Below, in pieces: positions 26,544 through 34,825 of a stretch of 64,000 nucleotides of DNA (position 1 is the first letter of the stretch; each line of letters starts with the position of its first letter). The notes under the pieces were generated by a model. That model was not told where the DNA came from and made no database searches. It saw only the letters and a list, made by a program, of their open reading frames with translations. The position numbers and the translations under genes are program-made. Source of the stretch: Seongchinamella sediminis (GTDB taxonomy: Bacteria; Pseudomonadota; Gammaproteobacteria; Pseudomonadales; Halieaceae); NCBI RefSeq assembly GCF_003457605.1, contig NZ_QRAN01000004.1, positions 62,001 through 126,000 on the forward strand. The letters run 5' to 3'.

Positions 26544-27238
26544 TCCACACCCAGCAGGCGCGCGATACGTTGCAGGTAGGGCAGGTGTGTTGAGCTGATG
26601 TCTGCATCCGGCCCCTCGCCTCCCGCAGTGCCGGACTTGCCCAGCGTGCTCAGTTCGAAGTGCCCCTTCACGCGGCCCCAGCGGGTGTGTTGATAGCGAT
26701 AGGGTCGCCCCCAGGGATCGAGGGGAAGCTCGTCAAGGTAGCCCCCCTCGCGGTAATTGCGGGCAAAGGCGTCATTTTGGGGTTTGCTCAACAGGGCCTG
26801 CAAGCCGTCCGACTCCAGGGGATAGCTGGAATTATCCGCGTGGTAGTTTTCCAGCGCCGCCGTTAACAGCGTCATATCCCGGTTGACCTTTATCAGCTCC
26901 CGATTGCTCTCGGTGAAGGGACCAATCCCGGTCTCCTCAACCAGGGCTGTCACCGGGTCATCCGTGCACAGGAGCTGCCAGTCAAGAGCGCCCGGCGCCC
27001 GGTCCAGTTCCCCGTCCTTGACGATAAAGGGTGCGTGTTCCTGCCGCGGCTCACTGTAGGAGAGATACGCGCTGTACTGGCCGCAGACAACGCCACCGGG
27101 ATAGCGGGTGACGTCATTGACTTCCAGATCGCTCTTGATGCGGATGCTGTCGGTCAGCAGTTGCGTCGCCTGGTCGATATCGGAGCTGCAGGCAGCGAGG
27201 GTGAGGGCGCTGAAACAAAGTGTGGCGAGTCGAAACAA
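26540..27238 (-). CDS. Lipoprotein with a C-terminal GspG-like (major pseudopilin) domain
   Basis: A 232-residue lipoprotein. It seems to start at TTG 27238, with AGGAG 9 nt upstream; the signal ends in the lipobox LTLAAC (Cys17). Residues ~20-135 have no family I recognise. Residues ~140-225 match the GspG head closely: LTAALENYHADNSSYPLESDGLQALL, YREGGYLDELPLDPWGRPYRY and the terminal GEGPDADIS loop in the Ca-binding position. The long hydrophobic N-terminal helix and prepilin peptidase site of true GspG are missing, so it cannot join a pseudopilus in the usual way. It ends 4 nt over the kinase stop and follows the two-RCK channel gene. Confidence 0.72.
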   Translation of the reverse strand: MFRLATLCFSALTLAACSSDIDQATQLLTDSIRIKSDLEVNDVTRYPGGVVCGQYSAYLSYSEPRQEHAPFIVKDGELDRAPGALDWQLLCTDDPVTALVEETGIGPFTESNRELIKVNRDMTLLTAALENYHADNSSYPLESDGLQALLSKPQNDAFARNYREGGYLDELPLDPWGRPYRYQHTRWGRVKGHFELSTLGKSGTAGGEGPDADISSTHLPYLQRIARLLGVD

Positions 27239-27318
27239 TCTGGCGTTCTCCTGATGGGGTACAACGAGGCCGGCAAGTATGAACAGTTTGAACCCGCGGC
27301 ACAATCCGGGCACTGCGC

Positions 27319-28566
27319 TCATTGCAGCCACGACAGCGGTATGTTCTCCTCCACCAGTTGGGCGATGCTGATGCTGACGATGTTGTGCTCCCGGCCTACC
27401 TCCGAGGCGAACAGCGACTCCTTGCTGCTGCGGGCGATGACCATGGCGCCGGGATACTTCCGGCGCAGCCACAGGGCCGAACGCAGGTTTTCTTCTTCGC
27501 GTCCTGTGCCGAGGACGAAAACCGTGTTGTTGCCCTCCACGTTGGCGTCCTGGCGAACCCGTTCCCAGACCTCCGGGTTGGCCACATCGCCATCAAACAC
27601 TTCCCGGCGATAACCGCCCATGAACTCCATCTGCTCATCCGCCACCATGACCCGCCGGTGCGCCTCCTTGTCGATGATCAGTACAGTGTCCAGTTCCTCG
27701 ATGGCGCTGCGCTGCAATTCCTCCAGGATGGTTTGTCCGAAACGCCCGAAACCGGCGATGATTACCACGTCCTTGGGATCGGTTTCCATAAAGTGATGCA
27801 GCATCTGGCTGCGCACCAGCCCGGACGCGGCCAGGTGATAGGTATTGAATGACTGGCAACTCTTGGCTACCCGGGTGTTGGCCATGGAGCGCATGAAGCG
27901 CAGGTTGGCGCAATGGATGATGACCCGGTCGGCAATCCCCGGCACCAGGTTGAGCAGGACGCTGGCAGCTTCGTAGCTGCGCAGGCTGTTGTTGTCCAGC
28001 AGCAGGATTTTCCTGGCCCGCTCCGGTTTCAGTTCGCGCAGGAAGAACTCGTGGGTGATATCGCCACTGACCACCACGGCACCGAAGCTCTGCCTGAATT
28101 CTTCCCGCAGGGTCTGCTCGCCACTGCTCACTACGACCACAGGCACCCTGCGGTCGTGTTCTCTCAGCACCCGCAGGTAGCTGATACTGAGTTCGCCATC
28201 GCCGACCACGATGATGTGGTTGTTCAGCCGCTTTAACTGCCAGAGTTGTGGCGAGAAGGCCCTCAACAGGGCGCTGATCAGACCCCACGCGGCCAGCATC
28301 GGGGCGCCGAAATAGGCCGCCCAGACCATGACCTGACCCACGAGGGGGCCGCCGGTGGGCGTCCCCAGATCCACTCCCCCGACCACAAACAGGCTCAGGG
28401 CGTAATACGCCCTGGCCAATACGCCTGCACTGGCCAGTTCCGGCCGCTCGGTAACAGAGACACCGGTTTCGAAGCCGATCAATGCCAGCAGGAAGATGCC
28501 AACAGCGCCCACGGGAAGCCAGGGGAATTTTTCTGGAGCGTACTTTTTTTGCATGCGGCGCATCAT
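27319..28566 (-). CDS. Two-TM ion channel-like protein with tandem RCK (TrkA-N) domains
   Basis: A 415-residue protein with two membrane spans around a re-entrant loop (residues ~15-115) and two Rossmann RCK domains. The first begins at NHIIVVGDGELSISYLRVL (~residue 118) and the second at DVVIIAGFGRFGQTILEEL (~residue 262). This is the layout of Kch/MthK-type potassium channels and GsuK. However the pore loop reads FVVGGVDLGTPTGGP, not TVGYG, so K+ selectivity is not assured. Two adjacent ATG codons (28566, 28563) and one at 28554 could serve as the start. The next gene downstream is the GspG-like lipoprotein, 80 nt away. Confidence 0.82.
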   Translation of the reverse strand: MMRRMQKKYAPEKFPWLPVGAVGIFLLALIGFETGVSVTERPELASAGVLARAYYALSLFVVGGVDLGTPTGGPLVGQVMVWAAYFGAPMLAAWGLISALLRAFSPQLWQLKRLNNHIIVVGDGELSISYLRVLREHDRRVPVVVVSSGEQTLREEFRQSFGAVVVSGDITHEFFLRELKPERARKILLLDNNSLRSYEAASVLLNLVPGIADRVIIHCANLRFMRSMANTRVAKSCQSFNTYHLAASGLVRSQMLHHFMETDPKDVVIIAGFGRFGQTILEELQRSAIEELDTVLIIDKEAHRRVMVADEQMEFMGGYRREVFDGDVANPEVWERVRQDANVEGNNTVFVLGTGREEENLRSALWLRRKYPGAMVIARSSKESLFASEVGREHNIVSISIAQLVEENIPLSWLQ

Positions 28567-28616
28567 ACCCCAGGGCTGCCGTGCGACGAACCAGGTGGGG
28601 AAAAACTACCTGAAAT

Positions 28617-28661
28617 CGGCCCCCGGGCAGCGGCCCCCGGGGCATCGGCCCCCGGGGCAGC
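28617..28661. repeat. Three tandem copies of a 14-nt C/G repeat
   Basis: CGGCCCCCGGG(G)CA occurs three times head to tail, separated by a single base, between the channel gene and the AraC-type gene. Each unit contains the self-complementary core GCCCCCGGGGC and could form strong hairpins in the leader of the minus-strand channel gene. Confidence 0.8.
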
Positions 28662-28761
28662 GCAACGCAGCCAGTGTGCGCAAAAGAAGCATCGGCCGCA
28701 TTTGTTATTTTAGGCCATCGTGCTACATTTCAGCTCTGGGAAACAGGTCGGTAATAATAAA

Positions 28762-29793
28762 ATGACCCGATTGATGCGCGAGTTGCCGAACCATCCGGCC
28801 CGCGTTTTGCTGCCACCGTTGGAAGTCATGGAAACGCTGGGCCACAGCGCCAGCCAGTGCCTGCTCGGTACCGGCCTGTCGCTGAGTCAACTGGCGGACC
28901 CCAACCTGCGTATCAGCCTGCAGCAGGAATTGCGGTTTTATCGCAACACCCTTGAGCTCAGTGGTAGTCCGGTTATCGGGCTCAAACTGGGTGAGCCGTT
29001 TATCCCCCAGCGCTACGGATTGTTTGGCTACGCGCTGCTCAGCGCCGAGACCTTTCGCCATGCCCTCGCAATCGCGGAAAACTTCGGTCGCCTGACCTTC
29101 AGTTTTTTCAGTTTTCACTTTGGCGTCAGCGAAGGCAGGGGCTGGTTCTCCATGGACAACCCGCCCCCCATTGAGCAGGACCTGATCGATTTGTATATCG
29201 ACCGGGACATGTCTGCCGCTAACGTGGATTTTTCCGAAATCATGGGAGCACCGTTCCCCATCCAGCAGCTGTTGTTGCCGCATGATGGCAAGGGGCGTAA
29301 ACAGGTCTACCGCGACTACTTTGGCTGTTCTTCGGTCGAGTTTGGCGCCGCCGATGCCCGCTTCTGCTTCGACAGGGAACTGCTCGACACACCGCTGCCG
29401 CGCAGTGACCCTGATTCCAGCCGGCACTTGCAGCAGCAGTGCCGGATGCTGATCGCCAAGCTGACTGCCCACGGCAGTTTCATCGACGAGGTTCGGCTGC
29501 TTATGCTCGCTCGCCCCGGGTTTTTCCCCGACATCGAATACGTGGCGGAGCGCATGGGCATGTCCACGCGAACCCTGCGGCGCAAGCTCAAGAACGAGGG
29601 CAGTACCTTCAGGGAGCTGCTGGATGAGGTACGCTACGGTCTGGCCCGGGAGTACCTGGGGAACACGCAGTTGCCGATCGAAGAGATTTCTTCCCTGCTG
29701 GGCTATACCGAATCGGCGAACTTCAGTCACGCATTCAAGCGCTGGAGTAGCCACTCGCCCAGCGCCTGGCGGCAACAGGCCAGTCTGTTCTGA
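28762..29793 (+). CDS. AraC-family transcriptional regulator (arabinose-binding-domain type)
   Basis: A 343-residue regulator. The N-terminal ~210 residues resemble the Arabinose_bd (PF12625) ligand-sensing domain found in OruR/OxyR-like AraC regulators (LGHSASQCLLGTGLSLSQLADP at the start and the QRYGLFGYALLSAETFRHAL segment). The C-terminal 100 residues carry two helix-turn-helix motifs: VAERMGMSTRTLRRKLKNEGSTFRELL and IEEISSLLGYTESANFSHAFKRW. The ATG at 28762 is preferred over an upstream ATG because it starts the family region. It may control the DUF3604 gene that follows on the same strand. Confidence 0.88.
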   Translation: MTRLMRELPNHPARVLLPPLEVMETLGHSASQCLLGTGLSLSQLADPNLRISLQQELRFYRNTLELSGSPVIGLKLGEPFIPQRYGLFGYALLSAETFRHALAIAENFGRLTFSFFSFHFGVSEGRGWFSMDNPPPIEQDLIDLYIDRDMSAANVDFSEIMGAPFPIQQLLLPHDGKGRKQVYRDYFGCSSVEFGAADARFCFDRELLDTPLPRSDPDSSRHLQQQCRMLIAKLTAHGSFIDEVRLLMLARPGFFPDIEYVAERMGMSTRTLRRKLKNEGSTFRELLDEVRYGLAREYLGNTQLPIEEISSLLGYTESANFSHAFKRWSSHSPSAWRQQASLF

Positions 29794-29842
29794 TGTCCGG
29801 GCCGCACTGTTGCCGCTGACGAAAGCGCAAAGGAAGATGGAG

Positions 29843-31789
29843 ATGAGCGCCAGAAACCAGCGCCCGCAACGTTTTCCGGTGTTTGTCGCGCTGCTCTTGT
29901 TGCCCAGCCTGCAGCTGATGCCCGCAGCGACACTGGCGGCCCCCCTGGCTTACAGCGAGCAGCGCCAGCCCTGCAGCGACCACGATCCCCTGCGCCGTCC
30001 ACTGTTTGGTGACCTCCACGTGCACACCCGTTACTCGCTGGATGCCAGTACCCAGGGTACCCGGACAACGCCTGCCCAGGCTTACCGGTTTGCCCGCGGC
30101 GCGGCAATCGGTATCCAGCCCTGGGATGATAGTGGCCGCGCCGCCCGTTCGCTGCAGCTGCGGCGCCCACTTGACTTCGCCATGGTGTCGGACCACGCCG
30201 AGTTGATCGGTGAGGTGCGCATGTGTGCTACGCCCGGTGTCGAGGGCTACAACAGTTGGCAATGTATGCTCTACCGCCACATTCCCCGCGGGGCCTATTA
30301 CCTGTTCAACTACATGGCCTCCATGCGGCAGACCCACCTCGGTATGTGTGGCGAAGCCGGCCTCAGGTGCCGAATGCAGGCGCTGGTACCCTGGGCGGAA
30401 ATGCAGGCGGCGGCGGAGCGTTTTTACGACCGCAGCAGCGACTGTGAGTTTTCGACATTTGTCGGCTACGAGTGGACGGGAATGCAGGCGGCCTCCGGCG
30501 GCAACCTGCACCGCAACGTGGTATTTCGCAACGCCCAGGTGCCGGACCTGCCTGCCGGCTTCATCGACAGCCCATCCGCCACGCTTCTCTGGGGCAGTCT
30601 CGAGCGCCACTGCCTGGCGGCGGAGGGCGCCTGTGATGCGCTGGTCATTCCCCACAACGCCAACCTCAGCGCCGGTTACATGTTCAGCGGCGAACTGGAT
30701 GACGGCCCAATGAGCGCCGGGTATGCCGCACAGCGCAGGCGCTTCGAACCGCTGCTGGAAATCATGCAGCACAAGGGAGCGTCTGAGTGCTATTTCGCCG
30801 CCGGTCCGGGTGCTGATGAATTGTGCGCCTTTGAACAACTCCCCGAGGACAATATCGCCGGCTATGACTCACCGCCGCAACCGGACACCGGCTTCCTCCG
30901 CCAGGTGCTGGGCGAGGGCCTGGCGCTGGAGCGGAAGCTCGGGGTCAATCCCTATCAACTGGGGGTGATAGCCAGTACCGATACCCACCTCGGCACACCC
31001 GGGGCGGTTGAGGAAGACCGTTTCCCCGGTCACGGCGGGGCGGGTGTGCCGGCCGGCGGGGAGATTCCCCCTGGGCTGCCCGACAAGCTGGAGTACAACC
31101 CGGGGGGGCTGGCGGTGGTCTGGGCCGAGGAAAACAGCCGCGACTCGATCTTTGCCGCGCTGCGGCGGCGGGAGGCCTACGCCACCAGTGGACCGCGTAT
31201 CAACAGTCGTTTTTTCGGCGGCTGGCATTACCCCGATGATCTCTGTGCCGCACCCGATCGTATCGCCCGGGCCTATGCCGGTGGTGTGCCCATGGGAGGA
31301 GTACTCGGAGCGGATGCAGGCACCGCCCCCGGTTTCCTGGTTGCCGCCAGCCAGGACCCGGGGACAGCGGACGCGCCGGGTATGCCCTTGCAGCGGCTGC
31401 AGGTGATCAAGGGCTGGGTCGATGACAGCGGCCAGTCGCGGCAGCGGGTGTTTGATGTCGCCGGCGACGGCGACAATGGCGCCTCTGTTGACCTGGCTAC
31501 CTGTGAACCCAGTGGTGAGGGCGCGGCGCAATTATGCGCAGTCTGGCGCGACCCGGACTTCAACCCGCAGCACCGCGCCTATTACTACGCCCGGGTGGTG
31601 GAGAATCCCAGCTGCCGCTGGAGTCAGCGGCAATGCATTGCCGCCGGGGTCGATTGTAACGACCCGGGGACAATCACCGAGGGTTATGCGGGCTGCTGTG
31701 CCGCCGAACACCGACCGCTGATTCAGGAGCGCGCCTGGTCCTCACCGATCTGGTACCGTCCGGCCCCGGGGTCAAGCCAGTCAGATTGA
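29843..31789 (+). CDS. DUF3604 protein (PHP-like metal hydrolase), exported
   Basis: A 648-residue secreted protein. The signal peptide (FVALLLLPSLQLMPAATLAA) ends near residue 33. The body is DUF3604, a PHP-superfamily fold: metal ligands are visible in GDLHVHTRYSLDA (His59, His61), MVSDHAEL (Asp117, His118, Glu120), VIPHNANLS, and IASTDTHLG. PHP enzymes hydrolyse phosphoesters, but the reaction of DUF3604 proteins is not established; they occur widely in marine bacteria that degrade complex organics. ATG 29837 two codons before is an alternative. Eleven or more Cys residues suggest periplasmic disulfides. It lies 50 nt after an AraC-type gene that may regulate it. Confidence 0.82.
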   Translation: MSARNQRPQRFPVFVALLLLPSLQLMPAATLAAPLAYSEQRQPCSDHDPLRRPLFGDLHVHTRYSLDASTQGTRTTPAQAYRFARGAAIGIQPWDDSGRAARSLQLRRPLDFAMVSDHAELIGEVRMCATPGVEGYNSWQCMLYRHIPRGAYYLFNYMASMRQTHLGMCGEAGLRCRMQALVPWAEMQAAAERFYDRSSDCEFSTFVGYEWTGMQAASGGNLHRNVVFRNAQVPDLPAGFIDSPSATLLWGSLERHCLAAEGACDALVIPHNANLSAGYMFSGELDDGPMSAGYAAQRRRFEPLLEIMQHKGASECYFAAGPGADELCAFEQLPEDNIAGYDSPPQPDTGFLRQVLGEGLALERKLGVNPYQLGVIASTDTHLGTPGAVEEDRFPGHGGAGVPAGGEIPPGLPDKLEYNPGGLAVVWAEENSRDSIFAALRRREAYATSGPRINSRFFGGWHYPDDLCAAPDRIARAYAGGVPMGGVLGADAGTAPGFLVAASQDPGTADAPGMPLQRLQVIKGWVDDSGQSRQRVFDVAGDGDNGASVDLATCEPSGEGAAQLCAVWRDPDFNPQHRAYYYARVVENPSCRWSQRQCIAAGVDCNDPGTITEGYAGCCAAEHRPLIQERAWSSPIWYRPAPGSSQSD

Positions 31790-31796
31790 ACAGGCC

Positions 31797-32987
31797 CTAG
31801 CAGGGTACGAAGGGCGTTGCCTCCAGCACATTGACATAGGTGCTCGAGTTGAAGCCGTTGAACCGGGTGGTGGTGGCCGAGCCATAGGCGCCGAGCAGGC
31901 CGAACTCGATATAGTCACCGGTCCGGATGCCCTGGGGCATGGCGGTGGCCCGGGACAGGCGGTCCACCGGGTCGCAGGTGGGGCCGAATACGTGGTAGTC
32001 GGAATCCGGGGTGTGCAGGATCCTGCCCTCGCGCCAGACCCTGACCGGCAGGGTGATGTCCACCAGGGACTGTTCCTGCATGCCGCCGTACACCCCGTCA
32101 TTGACGAACAGGTTCTTACCGCAGTTGCGCACGTGGATAACCCGCGTCAGCAGTGAGACACAGGACGCGACAATGCCTCGCCCCGGCTCGCACATGAGCT
32201 TCACGGGCCCGGTGAAGTAGCTGTCCCTGGCACGGGAGATGGCGGCAAAGTATTCCTCCAGCGGCGGCAGGGCAGTGCCGGCATAGTGCTCCGGAAAACC
32301 GCCGCCCACGTTGACGAATTCGACTGCCACGCCAGCCTCGGCGATGATGCCGGCGGCCGCCTGCAGGTAACGTTCGTACATGCCGGGGTCGGTGCACTGT
32401 GAGCCCGGGTGGAAAGTGACGGCAGCCCTCGCTCCCAGTGACTTGACGGCCTGCAGCAGTTGCACGGCGGTGGCGGTATCGGCACCAAACTTGCTCCCGA
32501 AGTCATAGGCGGCGCTGGCGTGATCGAGCTTGAAACGAACGGTGTAGATGACATCCGGGTCACCGCCAGTGCAGCGCCGTATTTTTGCCAGTTCCGACAT
32601 TTCATCGACGGCAAAGGAACGCACGCCAAAGCGCAGATAGGCCTCGGCGACGGCGTCTTCTGCCTTGATCGGATTGTTGAAGTGCAGGGTGGCCCCCGGG
32701 CAATACTCGCTGACCCGCCTGACCTCGTCCAGCGAGGCCACGTCGTAGTTTTGCAAGCCGGCTGCAGCCAGCGTTTCCAGCACACGTTGCTCGGGGTTGG
32801 CCTTGACCGCGTAGCTGATGGTGCCGGGGAACTGCTGCAGATAACAGGCTGCCCGCGCCGCGAGCACGCTTGGGCAGAACAGGTAGAGGGGTTCCGCCGG
32901 CTTTAACTGCCCGGTGATTTCCGCCGCATTGCGGTAGAAATTTGCTGTTTCGGGCCTGTCGAAAGCGTTAGCAACGCTGCCTGCCAT
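31797..32987 (-). CDS. Ornithine/diamino-acid decarboxylase (fold-type III PLP)
   Basis: A 396-residue eukaryotic-type ornithine decarboxylase (group IV). The PLP lysine lies in YAVKANPEQRVL (Lys62 from this start), and the catalytic Cys is in GPTCDPVDRL (Cys338). FHPGSQCTDPGMYERYL, VNVGGGFPEHY and CEPGRGIVASC bind PLP phosphate and the dimer partner. It makes putrescine from ornithine; some relatives also accept lysine to give cadaverine. GTG 32996 three codons earlier is an alternative start. It is divergent from an Lrp/AsnC regulator with a palindromic operator between them, so it is probably controlled by that protein. Confidence 0.9.
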   Translation of the reverse strand: MAGSVANAFDRPETANFYRNAAEITGQLKPAEPLYLFCPSVLAARAACYLQQFPGTISYAVKANPEQRVLETLAAAGLQNYDVASLDEVRRVSEYCPGATLHFNNPIKAEDAVAEAYLRFGVRSFAVDEMSELAKIRRCTGGDPDVIYTVRFKLDHASAAYDFGSKFGADTATAVQLLQAVKSLGARAAVTFHPGSQCTDPGMYERYLQAAAGIIAEAGVAVEFVNVGGGFPEHYAGTALPPLEEYFAAISRARDSYFTGPVKLMCEPGRGIVASCVSLLTRVIHVRNCGKNLFVNDGVYGGMQEQSLVDITLPVRVWREGRILHTPDSDYHVFGPTCDPVDRLSRATAMPQGIRTGDYIEFGLLGAYGSATTTRFNGFNSSTYVNVLEATPFVPC

Positions 32988-33061
32988 GGTACTCACTCGC
33001 TATTGGCTTTCTGTTTATTCTCCAGCCAGGGGTGTTCAGGGAATAGTTGCAAATACTGGTT

Positions 33062-33075
33062 AATATGATCATATT
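33062..33075. promoter_or_regulatory. Palindromic operator between odc and lrp-type gene
   Basis: AATATGATCATATT is a perfect 14-bp palindrome, with another CATATT half-site at 33081. Lrp/AsnC proteins bind short imperfect palindromes in AT-rich DNA, and this site overlaps the putative -35 of the regulator gene. Confidence 0.7.
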
Positions 33076-33103
33076 GGTGTCATATTGAAGATACCGCTAT
33101 ACA
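33074..33103 (+). promoter_or_regulatory. Putative promoter of the Lrp/AsnC gene
   Basis: TTGGTG (33074-33079) and TATACA (33098-33103) are 18 nt apart, close to sigma70 boxes, 12 nt before the ATG. The short distance to the start leaves a very short leader. The palindrome overlaps the -35, consistent with autoregulation. Confidence 0.45.
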
Positions 33104-33115
33104 AAGTGATTAAAA

Positions 33116-33550
33116 ATGGATATCAGCAGCAATGACCGCCGCCTGATCAAGGCCCTGCAGCGCAACGCCCGGCAAACCGTCAGTGAGCTGTCCCGGGAAC
33201 TGGACCTGTCGCGGACGACGGTGCAGAAGCGGCTGGCGCAGCTGGAAGCCAGTGGCATCATCGTCGGCTACCAGGTCAAGTTGGGGGACGGCTATCGCTC
33301 GGGCACTTTCCAGGCCTATGTCAACCTGGTGGTGGATCCCCGCCTGGGGATCCAGGTCGGCAACGCGCTCGAGCGCATGACGGAGGTGGAGGCGCTCTAT
33401 ACCGTCTCCGGCAAGATCGACCTGGTGGCTATCATCCGGGTAAGCGCGCCGGCAGAACTGGACGCGGTACTGGACCGGATCGGCGCAATGGACGGAGTCC
33501 GGGATACCGACTCGGCCATCGTCCTGGCCACCAAGTTTGATCGTCGCTGA
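33116..33550 (+). CDS. Lrp/AsnC-family transcriptional regulator
   Basis: A 144-residue regulator: N-terminal helix-turn-helix (SSNDRRLIKALQRNARQTVSELSRELDLSRTTVQKRLAQLEASGII) and a C-terminal RAM domain (VNLVVDPRLGIQVGNALERMTEVEALYTVSGKIDLVAIIRV) that binds amino acids and forms octamers. It lies divergent from the ornithine decarboxylase gene, so its likely ligand is ornithine, lysine or another amino acid feeding polyamine synthesis, and its likely targets are that gene and itself. This is inference from position. Confidence 0.92.
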   Translation: MDISSNDRRLIKALQRNARQTVSELSRELDLSRTTVQKRLAQLEASGIIVGYQVKLGDGYRSGTFQAYVNLVVDPRLGIQVGNALERMTEVEALYTVSGKIDLVAIIRVSAPAELDAVLDRIGAMDGVRDTDSAIVLATKFDRR

Positions 33551-33601
33551 AGACGGTGCCCGCGGTGCCAGCCAGACCGGCTGGCTGCTGCGCGGTCCGG
33601 G

Positions 33602-34720
33602 CTAGGGGTGAATGTCGAGGATTATCTTGCCCCTTGCCCTGCCGGTTTCGGAGTGGGTGAGGGCAGCGGCGTACTCCGCCAGCGGGTAGCGGCTATCCAG
33701 CAGCGGCGTCACCGCACCGGTGTCCATGAGCTCTGCCATGGTGTCCAGGTCGGCGCTGTTGAGCTGCGCCAGCAGAATGACCATCTCCTGGTCGACGAAG
33801 GGCTTGCTGAGCATTGCCAGCAGGGGCCCGGTGACGGGACCCAACCAGTCGCCTGAAGGACCACCGACAATCACCAGCCGGCCGCCGGGGGTCAGCGCAG
33901 CGGTGTTGGCCAGCGGCGAGTGATTGCCGACCATGTCAACGATGAGGTCAAAGAGCTCATCGCTGTCGAGATAGGACTCGCGCGTGTAGTCAAATACCCG
34001 CTGTGCACCCAGGGCCAGTACCCGCCGGACATTGCGGGTGCTGCTCACACCATAGACTTCGGCGCCCAGGTGGCGGGCGAGTTGTACCGCGAAACTGCCA
34101 ACGCCGCCGGAGGCGCCATTGATCAGCACTTTCTGTCCGGCCTGCAACTGGCCCTTGTCACGCAGAGCCTGCAGCGCGGTCAGCCCGGCAATGGCTACCG
34201 CCGCCGCCTGCTGGTGACTGATTCCCTCCGGCACCAGGCTGATCGCCTGGTTTTCCCGCACCAGCAGAAATTCCGCGAACGCACCGGTGGCGCCGCCGAA
34301 TACCCGGTCGCCCACTTTGAAGCGCGTTACCCCGGAGCCTACCTCGCTCACCACCCCGGAAAAATCGACGCCGAAACGGGACTCGTCGGGCGCGCCGAAA
34401 CCTGATCCCAGGCGCATCAGATAAGGCGAACCGCGCATGGTGTGCCAGTCCAGCGGATTGACCCCCGCCGCGTGTACCCGGACCAGCAGTTCCCCAGGAC
34501 CCGGCGCCGGCCTGGGCACCGGGGCATAGACCAGGCTGGAGGGCGGGCCGTAACAGTGTTGTCGCACTGCCATCATGGTCTTGCCCTCTGGCGCGACCAG
34601 CAGCGCGCTAGACTGGTCGGCGGGGCAGGGCGATGTCCGGCTCAACTGGTAGGCGGCGAAAATGCCGCCGGCAGTGGCAATGAGCAACAGCGCGACGATC
34701 GTTCGAAACAGGATTTTCAT
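33602..34720 (-). CDS. Membrane-anchored zinc-type alcohol dehydrogenase/quinone reductase
   Basis: A 372-residue medium-chain dehydrogenase/reductase. Residues 1-25 are a single hydrophobic segment (LFRTIVALLLIATAGGIFAAY) that could be an N-terminal membrane anchor or uncleaved signal. GroES-like domain: PGPGELLVRVHAAGVNPLDWHTMRG; nucleotide domain: QKVLINGASGGVGSFAVQLARHLGAEV. There is no structural-zinc Cys quartet and no catalytic-zinc Cys, so this is of the NADPH quinone oxidoreductase type. An exported MDR would be unusual because NADPH is cytoplasmic, so a cytoplasm-facing anchor is more likely. It is convergent with the Lrp gene. Confidence 0.8.
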   Translation of the reverse strand: MKILFRTIVALLLIATAGGIFAAYQLSRTSPCPADQSSALLVAPEGKTMMAVRQHCYGPPSSLVYAPVPRPAPGPGELLVRVHAAGVNPLDWHTMRGSPYLMRLGSGFGAPDESRFGVDFSGVVSEVGSGVTRFKVGDRVFGGATGAFAEFLLVRENQAISLVPEGISHQQAAAVAIAGLTALQALRDKGQLQAGQKVLINGASGGVGSFAVQLARHLGAEVYGVSSTRNVRRVLALGAQRVFDYTRESYLDSDELFDLIVDMVGNHSPLANTAALTPGGRLVIVGGPSGDWLGPVTGPLLAMLSKPFVDQEMVILLAQLNSADLDTMAELMDTGAVTPLLDSRYPLAEYAAALTHSETGRARGKIILDIHP

Positions 34721-34825
34721 GGCAGCAGTATTCCTTCCAGTGCGTGCCTTCACCATGCCACGGCTGCCAGTCGGTCGCCAGCGCCAGGCCGACAGATTGC
34801 CCCCTGGCTGCGACCAGTTGCATCG

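Noticed and set aside
28617-28661. Tandem repeat considered as a CRISPR array.
   Set aside because: Units are short, adjacent without spacers, and no cas genes are near.
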